Assembly (NCBI GenBank): GCA_013399305.1
Contig: VXAI01000038.1
Location: forward strand, 3,048,639 to 3,112,638
Direction of reading: 5' to 3'
From: Rostratula benghalensis
Taxonomy: Eukaryota > Chordata > Aves > Charadriiformes > Rostratulidae
DNA: 64,000 bases
A program made the position numbers and the translations under genes. The notes beneath the pieces were generated by a model. The model was not told the DNA's origin, searched no databases, and saw nothing but the letters and a program-made list of their open reading frames with translations. This document shows positions 51,493-63,159 of this stretch, piece after piece (the stretch's first letter is position 1; every line of letters starts with the position of its first letter).

Positions 51493-53845
51493 AACTCCCG
51501 ATTTCTCTGTAAATGTATTACATGATCAGGAATCGGATGCATTTTTATTCTTATGCTATTTGACATGAATAAAGGCAATCAGTCTGCAATATATTACGCA
51601 AATCCACTGAAATGAAAAAAAAAATATTTGAAAACAATTAGCTTTTATTGAAAATGTCGTCTATAAAAGACTGTTTAATCGGTATTTCTTCTTTTAATAC
51701 TATGATAAGATCAGACTTTTAAGGTATTAGTCAACCACTACGTGAGCACCAAGTAACTCCCAGATAGCAATTTCCATAAATTTCCACAGACTTAGGAAAC
51801 TATGTACTTTGAAAACTTAATAGAAAGCATTTTAAATGTCTAGAGATCTTTAAATATTTGTCCCACAATACATCACTGTACACTATCTCTGGCAAAATAA
51901 TATGAATCCACAAATTCAGTGGTGGATTTATTTGTTTGTTTTCCTTTTTTTCCTTTTTCAACGGAAACAAAGGGCTAGCTAGAATCTTCTTGATTTATTC
52001 TCCCATCCAGGAAACACCCCTGATTTTATATTATCTCTTCAGCAGGACTCAAACTTCAGGACAGTTTGGCCTTTGTGATCAGGTTACCTTCTCTGCTGCG
52101 TAGTGAGTGAGTGAGAAAATTACACTTGAGATAAAATCTGAGTAGAGTTCATCTGAAATTCTGAGTGTCTTCCACAGAAAGAACACTGAAAAAGTGTCTG
52201 CTCAGCGCTTTCACCAGATCTTCAACAATGGGTATGTTCTAATACAGGTTTTTGTGAACTCAGGATTAGCGCTTGTGCTTATTCACAAGAACCTGAAGAA
52301 GGGTACAAGACTGTGCAAGCCTAGAGGGCCTCCTACATTCTTTGTGTTTTTCAGTTCCGGGACAGAGCTGTTTCCTGTGAAAGCCTGTCTCTGGTTCCTT
52401 CAGTGAGACAAGTGTGGATATAATCCATCAGTTTTAATCACCGCTTTATTTCAACAAATTGAGTGATTCTACTGTTATCTTAGGAACATAGCTTACAAGA
52501 GAGCATAAACAGCTCCCCCAATGACTCTGAATATCAATTAGATGCATTCTTTCCTTCCATTTGCATCTCCTTCCCAGACACAAAGAGCAACAGATGTCTT
52601 CTAAAAAGCAAGTTCCACACCACCTTTTTTCCTTTAGCATCAACAAGAGTTTAGCAGAGAAATGCAGTAGTAGCAATAAAGATCAATATTCTGTGAAGCG
52701 CCAAAGATAAAATTATGCTCAGAAAGACTCCTCAAATTTCTAGAATAGAATGCATAGGTGGGTACCAAAGCCTGAATAATGAAGAAGCTTGATACTCAAA
52801 ATTCTGAACACTATTCTTTAGAAGGTAAGTTTTAAGTTAGCAAATACAAGTGATAGGTTTAGGTCTTCTGAAGAGGAAGAAAAACCGAAAGGCTAAAGCA
52901 AGTTTCCAGTACACTGTCAACATTAGGAGCTCAGTTTATGTCAAATACCAAATATGAGGATTAATTACATAAGAAAGATTTGCAGAAAAATTCCTAGCAA
53001 CGATTATCAAGCACATCTAGTTACTAACACCGTGTAGCGTGACATTCACATTCACACAGATTGTAATTAACTAACAGCAGAGCTAAGTGCACCTGACCTC
53101 CAAAGTGTGGTTTCCATTTCTCAAAAAAGAACTGCATTCCCCCTGTTCTTGGAAAAGTAGTACTAGGGAAGACTTGTCAGTGGGTGTGTGTAAGCTTAGC
53201 TTCACTGCTTACAGTAGCATCCACCTGGCAACAGTAGAGAATCCGTACTGATTTACACCAGCTGAAGCTCCCCATCCTCTTCACAGATTAAAACGAGTAC
53301 AGTTCTCCTATTTTAACCACGACAGACCAGAAACACCCCTAATGCTGTACACCAATACACACTTACTCAGTTACCTTTTAAAAGGTTTCTCAGTGTCCAC
53401 CATAACCAATTGCTTTTATTGCTTAATTATTCTCAACATGTCAGCATGCAATTCCATTTGATTATGAATTGCTCTTATTACAGGGTGAAGAATCACTGCT
53501 GAATTTCAGTTTTTCTTGTTTGGTTTTTAATGATTAGGATGGAGTTTACAGGCTACCCAGGCTTCTGCTCTGCTCACGTTGTATGGCAGAAAGAAGGCTA
53601 ATAGAGACATTTTTGCTGAAACATTGTAAATAAAAGGGGATGAATTAAAAGCTCAGTTTCATTCAGTTACTACATCTTGTAGAGGGTGAGAAGGAAAGCT
53701 GCTGAGCTTGTTTGTGAGATCATAAACAAATGAAAAAGCAGTAAGTAAATTTATAATCTGTTATTCTCTTTACATCAGACAGTGAAGTCCAGGATATTCA
53801 GTGAGTTGTGAAATATAAAATCCAGTATATATAGTATTTACTAGG

Positions 53846-53890
53846 AGGCTTATGTTCTTAGGAACTCATAAGCCTGTTCTTATGAACAGG
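53846..53890. repeat. Two chained hairpins carrying TTCN4GAA palindromes
   Basis: The first hairpin has arms AGGCTTATG (53846-53854) and CATAAGCCT (53867-53875). The second has arms CCTGTTC (53873-53879) and GAACAGG (53884-53890) and shares three bases with the first. The loop of the first contains TTCTTAGGAA (53855-53864), and the centre of the second contains TTCTTATGAA (53877-53886), 22 bp apart. TTCN4GAA is the spacing known for STAT6-type sites; binding here is an inference. Confidence 0.7.
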
Positions 53891-54366
53891 GCTTCACTTT
53901 TGTGTAACTGTTTGGAATGCATTCATGTGTTCTGGAAGACAAAAAGAAGTATATAAAAAAGTGTGTTATTGTTATGTTACACAACTTCAAAAAAAGAAAA
54001 AAAGAAGATGGGAAATAGACTACTTAAGAATTCTGTTGAAATACTTTTCCTGAATGTTAATATATTCATGATTATATATGTAAACAGTCAGATATCATGA
54101 ACTATTTATAAAATGATAATACTTTACTAGGGAAATACCACCTTGATTATATTACCATGAAATGCAATCTGATTAATTTATTTACTTAATAATCTCTTTT
54201 GGAATTAGGTGGTTCAATTATAGTCATTACAATTCAAAAACAACAGGTAAATAAAAGACTAAATAAAATGGATGGATCGTAAATCAAGCCTTAGTAATAG
54301 CAAACCCAAGCTCCTACTCCATGAAATACCTGGAAAGATGGTGGTTAGAGATAGGCCCTTCAGACT

Positions 54367-54546
54367 AGAATCACAGATTCTCAGAATCCTATGGGGTTAG
54401 AAGGGACCTGTGGAGATCATGTAGTCCAACGCCCCGGCCAGACCAAGTCCAGAGCAGGTTGCACAGGAACTTGTCCAGGCTGGTTTTGAACGTCTCCAGA
54501 GATGGAGACTCTACCATCTCTCTGGGCAGCCTGTTTCAGTGTTCTT
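54367..54546 (-). mobile_element. CR1 LINE 3'-end fragment (minus orientation)
   Basis: It begins with the reverse complement of the CR1 terminal repeats (AGAATCACAGATTCTCAGAATCC). The 3' UTR block follows ('gttagaagggacctgtggagatcatgtagtccaacgcccc'), then 'caggctggttttgaacgtctccagagatggagactctaccatctctctgggcagcctgtttcagtgttc'. It resembles the 3' part of the copy at 44361-44898, so both probably belong to related subfamilies. It stops shortly after 'cagtgttc', leaving only about 180 bases and no reverse transcriptase sequence. Confidence 0.95.
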
Positions 54547-57500
54547 TGAAGCCAGAAAGAGAACAAAAACTAACAAGGCTACATACCAACAAATGAATCT
54601 CCAAATACCAAGACCAGTGATTCATTCACAAGCTGTAACTGTCATGGCAAACACTCCTAAATTCTTGCTCTAGTCACTCAACACAGTTGTCTTTCCAAGG
54701 TTGACCATATCACTGCTAGGTGTGCAGATAAGTATTCAGTGCTTGCTGCTGCACTTCCACAGTCCTTTAATCTATGTTATAACTAAAAGAAAATATCCAA
54801 GAGATCAATATATTATAATACATGTACCTTAGAGATACAGTCACACACTTCGCACACAATACAGCACCACCGCTGGGCGAGTAGGAATTACAGGCTATTT
54901 TAGTGCAGCTCCAGAAAAACATACATGATGACGTACTCTGTTTGCTAATCTACATAAAGCAAGGACTGTTTTCTTTTTTTTTCTTTTTTTTTTTTTTTTT
55001 TTTTTAATATGCTGCTTCTGAATTGAATGAAATTAAAACATGAAAACAGGTATTTGCAGCTAACTTGTACATCCACATTTCAGAGTCCCCATCTTTGAGT
55101 GGATTCGCAGTCCAAGCCAGACAAAGAGACCCTCCTTTTGGATGAAAAAAAAATAAATCACAAAATACTGGAGGATTTTAAGGCACTATTTGGAACAGAT
55201 AATATTACCCTATAATATTCCAGTTGTTTCATGAAAGATACATTTTTTACAAGCCTAAACTAATAATATACTATTTGCATTTTGGGAATTCTACATAAGT
55301 TTCAATGATTGAAAGACATGTGGAAGAAAACAGGGTTGTTGCATATGTATCGTGTATTATGCTCATAGAATAATAGGAATAAAGAGAGATTACAGACTTT
55401 TTAAAAGATTTCATACCTGGATAAATATTTTCCTAACTTATCATTAGTTTTAATGTGAGATGGACTAAGATTGGAGACTGAAGTTAGGAAGTACCAAAAC
55501 TCATTAAAATAAATGTTCATACTTGAGCATGCTTTCAGCTTAGTTGTAGCAATTTGTACAAAATCTTCAAGTCAGTAACTAAACCATGCTTCATTAAATC
55601 TTGCTAAAGGAATAATGTGTCAGAGTACACATTGTAGACATTTTAAGTCATCAATAAAACTCCTGATACATTTCATATGCTGAATATCTGACTATTTTCA
55701 AACTGGTTTGTTTGGTTTGGGGTCTTTTTTGTTTCTGTCCTCTTTCATCGGGTTTTTCGTGTGTGCGCACATGCAAACAACATAAGAAATTACAGCAAAT
55801 GAGAAGTCTTGTATTTCTTTAAACAGTTTTCAGGAAAATAAAAGAATAAGGCTTCTTGTTCATATCCAGTCACTGCTTACATGCTTTTGCTAAAAGGCCA
55901 TAAGATACCCCACAGCCTAAATCTTTTATGTTTGACTATTGCTCTATATGATTGAAAACAGCAGTAAGAAAACAGACAAGAGGTGTGACTGCAGTACTGT
56001 ACCACGCATTCATCACAGGCACAAGGGAAGTCTTCCTGAACAACTGTCCCCCACATTTTCCTTCTGCCTCTCTTCTGCGGTATTAAAAGAAAAAAAAAAA
56101 GGTCAATGGGATTTTTGAACTAGAGCTACACTAATATCACTATAAATACCTAATTAACTTGATAGCGATAGACACAAAGTAAATAAGTGGGCAAGTGAAC
56201 AGACAAGAGAAACTCAAGAAATAATTGGGGTTCTTTTCTATTTTTGCAATGAAACCAAGGATGGAACATCTTCTAAAAAGCCCAAACCACAAGAATTTTA
56301 ATACACTCCAGGACACCTCTACGTACAAACTCCTTAGAGGTTAACTCTATAACTCCATATCACAACAGAAAACAAATTCCAAAAGTCACACTCAAAGCTT
56401 GTAAAGTACACAGGGATTTTGTCCTTTAGCAGAGTGCCTCAGAGTCATACAAATGTACCACAAATCCTTAGTGACAAATGTATTGCAATACTTTTTGGAA
56501 ACAGATCTGTTACTGAAGGGATTAGACACTTTGTAAATCTATGCTTTGTGCTGCTTTCTGCTACCATGCTGCTGATAACACTTACTATACCATAAAAATC
56601 AAAGACAATAGAGAAAAAGAAACAAAGCTTTCAATTAACAGAGATATTCAGTGACTGAACATCAGAATACCCTTTTTTCAGTTTTGAAGAATAATACATT
56701 TTCATGCATATTATACTTTTTGCTGGTATGTCCAAGTGCATAATTGAATACAGTTCAGTTTCTGGGATGGATGTAGGGTATGGCGAGGAGGGATGTTTTA
56801 TTTCAGGGTTGGTTTGTTTGTGTTTTGTGTAAGTATACACAAAATACAACAGATTTGTCACAGGATTTGAGTCCTTACTACGCTGGCCTTCAACATCAAA
56901 GCAGGGGAAGGATATTCCTAATGCTAGGCCTTGAACTCTGAAGTTAAATTTTCAGGTGAGCTGGGAAATGTGCAACTCCACCTGTGGCAACTACTATAAT
57001 AGAAATTATTTCTACAGAATTTACCACATGGTGCATCTGAAGTACTGTTCTACAAAGATGGGATCACTCAAAAATACATCTCCAAGTACTTAGTATATAT
57101 TATTTTAAAAGTTAAAAGGTAAGCCATCATGTTCCTGATCAGCACAGTAGCTTTTTCTCCAGTACTGGTTCAAAATGGCCTGCCAAACTAGGATTATTAG
57201 TTTCACAGTCTGCATTTAATCAAGTGCGAGAAGAAAGTCTTTTTGAGTTTGGCAATGAATATTAAGCAATGTTCTGGAAAACTGGGGACGTGGAAGATGA
57301 ATGACCGCTTATTGGTGAGAAATAACAACAAAAACCAATGAAACAAAATACAAGGAATGATAATCTGTTAAAGCATGGAGGATGTAAAATAAATACTGTA
57401 GCAATTTCTGAGACTGTTACTACTGACCAAGTATTAACAAAATATTCCCCAGGACAACTTGCTCCAGTGCTCCAAATTGTACCTTTAGCCAAGAAAATGC

Positions 57501-60236
57501 AACCAAGAGTTTATACGTAATACTGGAGGTAAATGCAGCACCACAAGTAAATTCCTTCATTCCTTTTTACTACAGAGTAGGTGCGTGTAACACAGAGTAA
57601 TCTAGAGAGATCCCCAATTAATGAGATCCACACATTTTGTTAAGAGAAAAGAATAATATCATATTGTGATGTAGCGTCATGCGCTTGTGTTCAGTATTCT
57701 CTTTAATTTATATTTAAAAAATAAAATGCAGTTCAGTATGATTCCTGGACTGTAGCTCCATTTGACTGTGTCAGTATTCTAATGGTACTTAATACACTTT
57801 TCCACTTAAAGTCAGAAATGTGCCGAAGCACTCAGCTGAACTGGGGCCAATATACAATAATCAATAAAGGTGTTCTCATCAGTTCAGTCTATTAATGAGA
57901 GGACCAGAGTAGAATAGTAAGCATACTACCCAGTTGCCATATGCTATTAGCAGATTTGGGTCACAAAAAGACTGTTGGAAAAGGAAACAGAATAAACATA
58001 GCTGGAGAATAGATACAGATAGGAGGAGAAAACACCATAGGCCATCTGCCAGAAAACATTACTTCTCTTCAAACACTTAGCCATTGTGGCTAAAATTCCA
58101 TAGCATGGATGTTCTATTAAGTATTTCTTCGAAATGTTCTTGTCATGACCACATCATGAAGGAAGGAGGTATATGTAAAGAAGACTTCTTTTTAAGTGCA
58201 AAGATGTCCGTGGGGCTTGATTCCAAGGTAGTGCAAAAGATTTAGCTGATGTCTCAAATATTCTTAGAGAGAATATAGCTCCAACAACAGATTTGGGAAG
58301 TACGCTGATGGCTCCCTGAGTTTAGAGAAGGATTTTTAAAAAGACACAGAAAGCTGGATATCCAATTCAACAGAAACACTGAAATATCTTGGTAATAACC
58401 TTCTGCATAAAAAAAATCCTACTTTTATAAAAGGGTTAAGACTGCAGCTGGTGATTTTTATGCCACCTAATACTGTTTAAATGAAAACATTTCTAAGGTT
58501 CATTCACATCAGCCAAATTGGTGAATGCTTTAAGTGTAACTTTCAGAGAAAACAAACATGTTTCCACTGTTAAAAAGAACTAATATTACTTATAATGAAA
58601 TTTAACAGATGAAAGACTCCAGTAAATTTTGTTTAAAGTGCTGTCCTAGACTTAATAGTAAATTCTCACAAGAACCATTTTCAGAAAGGCAGAAATATGA
58701 CAGGACAAGAGGGCAATAGAGTGTGCCTAATTCATTCCAATTCACAGAGTAATGCATTTATATTCACACAATGATGCATTCTGGTTTCCAACACGAGAAT
58801 CCCATCTACTTGATGTTTAGTAGAGTTGAAACAAAATCACAGCAGCAGAAAACTGACATTGTCTCTTTTGCTAAATAGAGAAGTACTTTAAAAATGGCTT
58901 TTCTCTGTTCTTAAACAGTGTTTGGCTTTGTTTATCAAAATACATATTATGACAGTAGGTCTAAACAATTCACAAGAAACATCAATATTAATCTGTATCT
59001 CTCTTCTATTTGACAACTATAGTTTAGTTTGTTATACACTTACACATTGGAAAGCTATTACTCTGTGACACCCCTGAACTCATCACTGAGGTTTATTTTT
59101 TTATATTTCTTTCTTACAAGATTCTCATACATACCCGTTTTTTTGTCATGTGTACAGGCTAATCAATATTCATATTAACAAACCCAAAGAAAAGAAAAAA
59201 ATGGGTTTATTTGAATTGTAGTAAGCTCAGAGAAGCCCAATTTAGGTTACAGTTCTGCCTGTTTAATACTGTGCAGTCTTTAGAAACAGCAGAAACCTGT
59301 ACTACATTGTTTGAACTGAGCTCAGGCTAATCTCTTAAATGCTTATCCTGATTTTTACATTGATTTTCTAAAAAAAATATTCAAAACTGTTTTTATATTC
59401 TGATGTACTGTGCATGAATATATTGCAGCCTTATTTGACAATGCAAATGAAGCTAGTAAAACTGTTTTGAACAGTAATATGGATTTTCCATGGGACTTCA
59501 GGTTCTAAAAGTGTAGGTGCTTTTGCACATTCTAGTTCTACTTGTTTGCCATAGAGAAAATACTATACTTTTTAATGACCATCCACTAAAACTTTGTATG
59601 CCAATATAACTAAATTGCCCTTATATTGACCCATCTACTCTGAAGTTCAGTATAATACAGCTCCAAACTGCCCACAAATGCTATTTGAAGTTACCTGCTG
59701 AGCAAGCTGAAAATAACAATATAATTTTAGTATTTAATCTGCCTTATTAACATGTGTAAGCAGCCTTTCACTACATACAGACACAGGACAGTACTTCTTA
59801 GAGGATAAATGCATTTTTGGTATTTCACAATCTCGCTCTTCAAGTCCATGTGTGGTGTCAGCACTGAGCAGTTTACAACCTCCTGACCTGTGGATCAGTG
59901 TACACTAACACATACTTAAGACCTTGAAAGATAACATCGTTCTGATAAACATAATCTGAGGACAGAGATGGTATCCCATGTTCACTGTGGAATTAAGTCC
60001 TTCCCACAAAATCAGAGATGTCTGTGCCAATGTACTCATTTACACCTCCTATTTCTGTAGATGTCTAATGTAAAAGCAGATTTGCTGCATTATGATGCAG
60101 AAGAACTGGGGAAACAATATTTCTTCCTAAATGGTTTTTCGAGATCTCCATCTATTTTTACAACAATGTTGGATCAACTACAAAGGCTAAAGGAAAACAA
60201 TTTTAAGGAAATAGATTTTTGATTTATGTATTTCAT
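54547..60236. other. Unique AT-rich sequence, no gene seen
   Basis: No exon or known interspersed repeat. It includes a long T-rich tract (54969-55005) and a short alternating purine-pyrimidine stretch (GTGTGTGCGCACATGC at about 55760-55775). Open frames are under 80 codons and unrecognised. Confidence 0.5.
54969..55005. repeat. Poly(T) tract, T22 core
   Basis: T runs interrupted twice by a single C end in 22 uninterrupted T (54984-55005). This is the longest homopolymer of the window and a likely length-error site. Confidence 0.92.
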
Positions 60237-60270
60237 ACAATCATAGAAGGGTTTGGATTGGAAGGGATCT
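60237..60270 (-). mobile_element. CR1 LINE 3'-terminal sliver (minus orientation)
   Basis: ACAATCATAGAAGGGTTTGGATTGGAAGGGATCT matches the reverse complement of the last bases of CR1 (the AATCATAGAATGGTTTGGGTTGGAAGGGACC type) with a few differences. The similarity ends after about 34 bases. Such a short copy reflects extreme 5' truncation. Confidence 0.8.
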
Positions 60271-60661
60271 CTCCTGTATTGCAAAGCTGGAAGTCAATTA
60301 TAAATGTTTGTCATTTAACCACACTATCATAATTTGCTCCTTGGATGAACGCGCATTCAAACCAATTTCATTCTTAAGTAAACTTAGCTCAGCTCCAATA
60401 ACGTACCATTTACATAGCAACCCACCCAGAATATCTTGCAATTACAGCACAGAGCTTGCTTGCTTGATCTTAAACCATCCTATCTTGGGTCACAGAAGTG
60501 ACTGAAACACTGAAATTCACCTTGAATATTACTACATTACTAGCCCTTTTTATGACCTGACATTTTAACAGTACAATCTAAATGCTATCAGTAAGTATTA
60601 GTGAAAGTGTATCCTTGATCTGCACTTATTTTAGTTCACTAAAGGTCCCATTTGTTTTTAT

Positions 60662-60701
60662 TGAGGTTAATGGATCTGTATTCACAGATCCATTAACCTC
60701 A
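60662..60701. repeat. Perfect 18-bp inverted repeat, 4-nt loop
   Basis: The left arm at 60662-60679 (TGAGGTTAATGGATCTGT) and its exact reverse complement at 60684-60701 enclose ATTC. After eight unpaired bases on each side, CATTT (60649-60653) and AAATG (60710-60714) could pair as well. No target-site duplication or transposon signature is visible. The perfect arms suggest a recent local template-switch event, or selection for a hairpin. Confidence 0.95.
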
Positions 60702-61609
60702 GAATTTTTAAATGTTAAATCAGCAGCTTTAAATAAATGTTAACGTGAGGCAGCAATTACTGATACCATAATACCAACTGGAGGGCAAAGTTTGGAGCAT
60801 GAGCTCCTGAGAATATGTTAAACAACCCAAACTCCTTTATTAGTAAGATTAAAAAAAATAAAATATCCCAATCTAAAACTGAATATCCTCTAGAGCTATG
60901 AGCAATAAAGGCATATTTCCTTGAGCAAAACACAGAACCATGCAGCATTTAACTGAAAGCTTACAAATCTGCTAATTCATTTGTTACCTTTGCTTTGACC
61001 AATTGTCTTAATGTAAAAATTCTATCTGGAAAGGGATGATTTACACACTCACACTGTGAATATTATTACTTTTGAAATTAGCATGTCACAAATAGTACTG
61101 ATGAAAGAAAGTTTGTTATCCCCAAACTGGTAGTTATACAGTGTTTGAATAGCTTGAAGTTTGGAATCAGAGTTTGCTGTAAACCAGCAACTACATAACC
61201 ATGCTATTGCTACAGGGAAGAACCTCTCTCAGTGAAGTTGGTAGGAACATGCGTGTGGATGATGTTATGCAGCCAAGTTAGCTCTAAGAGAGATTTTTGA
61301 ACAGTGACCCAGAGGCATTCCATCACAGATTCTCCCTGACTTCAGAGAGAGGGCAGTTGCCACAAAATACGCACTTGTAATTAGATGGGGGCATTTAAAA
61401 TGTAATGACAAGGCAATGAAGGAATGCACGTTTTTTAGTTCATAGAAATATCATCTTTTCTACTACCAGGCTGTGGTGACTTGATAATAAACCCAGACAG
61501 ATTAATGGCTTTTCTTTGAGATATGTATTGAGTCAATAGGGGTTTTTTCAGATTAGATTTGTGCAACCTCCTGAATTGCAGTTATAACCATCAGAGCCAA
61601 CAGGCCAGA

Positions 61610-61663
61610 GCCACAGACGCTGGGTCTTCAGTCTTCACTGAAGACAAGTCTGCAGACAGTGGC
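61610..61663. repeat. Branched hairpin with perfect 9-bp core
   Basis: The core arms GTCTTCAGT (61624-61632) and ACTGAAGAC (61637-61645) flank a CTTC loop. Around it AGAC (61615-61618) can pair with GTCT (61648-61651), and GCCAC (61610-61614) with GTGGC (61659-61663). A separate 10-bp palindrome GTCTGCAGAC lies at 61648-61657, so the two folds compete. Confidence 0.75.
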
Positions 61664-61784
61664 AGGGCTGACCAAAGCTATCATGCATGGGAAGTCCACA
61701 CAATGACACCAAGCAGACACTTGGAGGACCATGGGTAATTCTTCCCTTTACTGGCATAGACTGAATTTGTATTTACAACTATTG

Positions 61785-61855
61785 CAAAAAACCAAAAAAC
61801 AAAAAAACCCAAAACCAACAAAAAAAAAACCCCACAAAAAACCCCCACCCCCAAA
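61785..61855. repeat. A/C-rich low-complexity tract
   Basis: Runs of A alternate with short C runs (AAAAAACC, AAACCC, CCCCCAC) over about 70 bases. Reading frames through it on either strand (lysine/proline-rich on plus, phenylalanine/glycine/tryptophan-rich on minus) are products of the simple sequence. Confidence 0.9.
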
Positions 61856-63099
61856 ATTCCATCCAAACTTTATGGGAGCCCTGTTTGTCAGTCTGCTGCC
61901 AAAACTGACAGTGGATTGGAAGAGGATACTTTGGAGTCTCGCCTGCCTGGTATTCCAATTTCACTAAGTCTACTGTAATTCCACTCTATTTCTTACATTG
62001 CTAACTACTTATCACCCAAGGGACAATGGTATAGGCTATACTTTCAACAGTCTCTCAGACCTTGCTGGAAGTAAGCTGTTAGGCTCATAACCTAATATTC
62101 AATAACGAAGACATCTATTACAGTAGATGCTACAAAGAGTAGAATTTCTATAGTACTTCAAGAGAAACACATTAACGGGCCAAAACAAACATTTACCAGG
62201 TTAACATACTTTTATGAACTGCCAATGATTCCAATCAGAAAATGAAATAAAGAGAAACTAATTAACAAATAGCATCTCCACATTCTTCTATTACATCAAG
62301 CACAACGATCATCTGCCTTCTAACATCACTGATCAGCACACAGTACTACCATTGTAGATGGAGCTTGCTTCATTCCTGCAGACAGGGAGAGACATACTTG
62401 TGCATATTCAAAAGGAGCACACTTCCAGGCAAATTTTTGTAATAGAAACCCGTATCTGGTCTCATTGGTTTTTAGTGGACTCCCCTGCTTGGGGTTCTTA
62501 AGATTTGTTTATTTTAATGAGTTACCTTTTCAGAACTGCCCAATAGCCTGTGGTCTCTGACAGTAAAACTTTTTATTATACAGTATCAGGTACGGGGTTG
62601 GCCTAATAAAAATGGTACACAATCCACTTGACAGCAATGCACAACCCTGTGCAGTAGGTCATACCAGGAAATTTTAATTAATTAATTTTTTGAGCTTCCC
62701 ATTGTATGATACGCACATCCAGCTAAGCAAAAAGCATGAACACAATATAAAGATAGTACATATCCTTTGAAGCAAAGAGCGGTCAGTCCCTATGATGAAC
62801 ACAACGAAGTTATTGAAAACCATAAAATAAGCCTCCTTTCCACTTTAATCTTAGAGAAATCAGACACAGCAACAGTACTTTTCTGAGTACGGATGCTTTC
62901 TGCTAGAAGCTCAGGGGCTCATTTCAGTACAGAAGAACAGAGGAGGAGGAGATATTTACTGGTTTTCAGAGTTTTCCATTAGTTGATCAGAGACAGAAAC
63001 CTTTCAAATTTTCACTATTTTTGAAACACTGTCTGCATACTAACCTGGTATTTTCATTTTGGAGGAAAGCACACATTTCAGAAGCGTTTTCTCTCAGAG

Positions 63100-63113
63100 A
63101 AAAAAAAAAAAAA
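63100..63113. repeat. Poly(A) tract, A14
   Basis: A run of 14 A followed by a CCAACCACCACC stretch, about 45 bases before the CR1 5' truncation point. It is not a CR1 tail, because CR1 ends in short terminal repeats and lies downstream. Confidence 0.85.
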
Positions 63114-63159
63114 CCAACCACCACCAGATCACAACACAATTCATTTGTTTGATTGCTCA

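Larger units (their letters stand above)
44899..54366. other. Unique AT-rich sequence with several hairpins, no gene seen
   Basis: No exon is recognised. Visible structures are a perfect 12-bp hairpin (45052-45080), A21 (45158-45178), a nested hairpin (46509-46543), a 10-bp hairpin (50120-50146), T14 (50892-50905), an AT palindrome (51447-51492) and chained hairpins with two TTCN4GAA sites (53846-53890). Parts of 47040-47600, 49090-49660 and 53390-53680 look by eye like conserved non-coding DNA. They are free of low-complexity runs and rich in TAAT cores, and 47134-47149 carries an ACACTT-CTAC-AAGTGT inverted pair. Confidence 0.45.
60271..63159. other. Unique AT-rich sequence with strong hairpins, no gene seen
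   Basis: No exon is recognised. It contains the perfect 18-bp hairpin (60662-60701), a branched hairpin (61610-61663), an A/C-rich low-complexity tract (61785-61855) and A14 (63100-63113) just upstream of the last CR1. Confidence 0.5.

Noticed and set aside
61681..61967. Lysine/proline-rich and phenylalanine/tryptophan-rich frames as unusual proteins
   Set aside because: They are produced by the A/C-rich low-complexity tract at 61785-61855.
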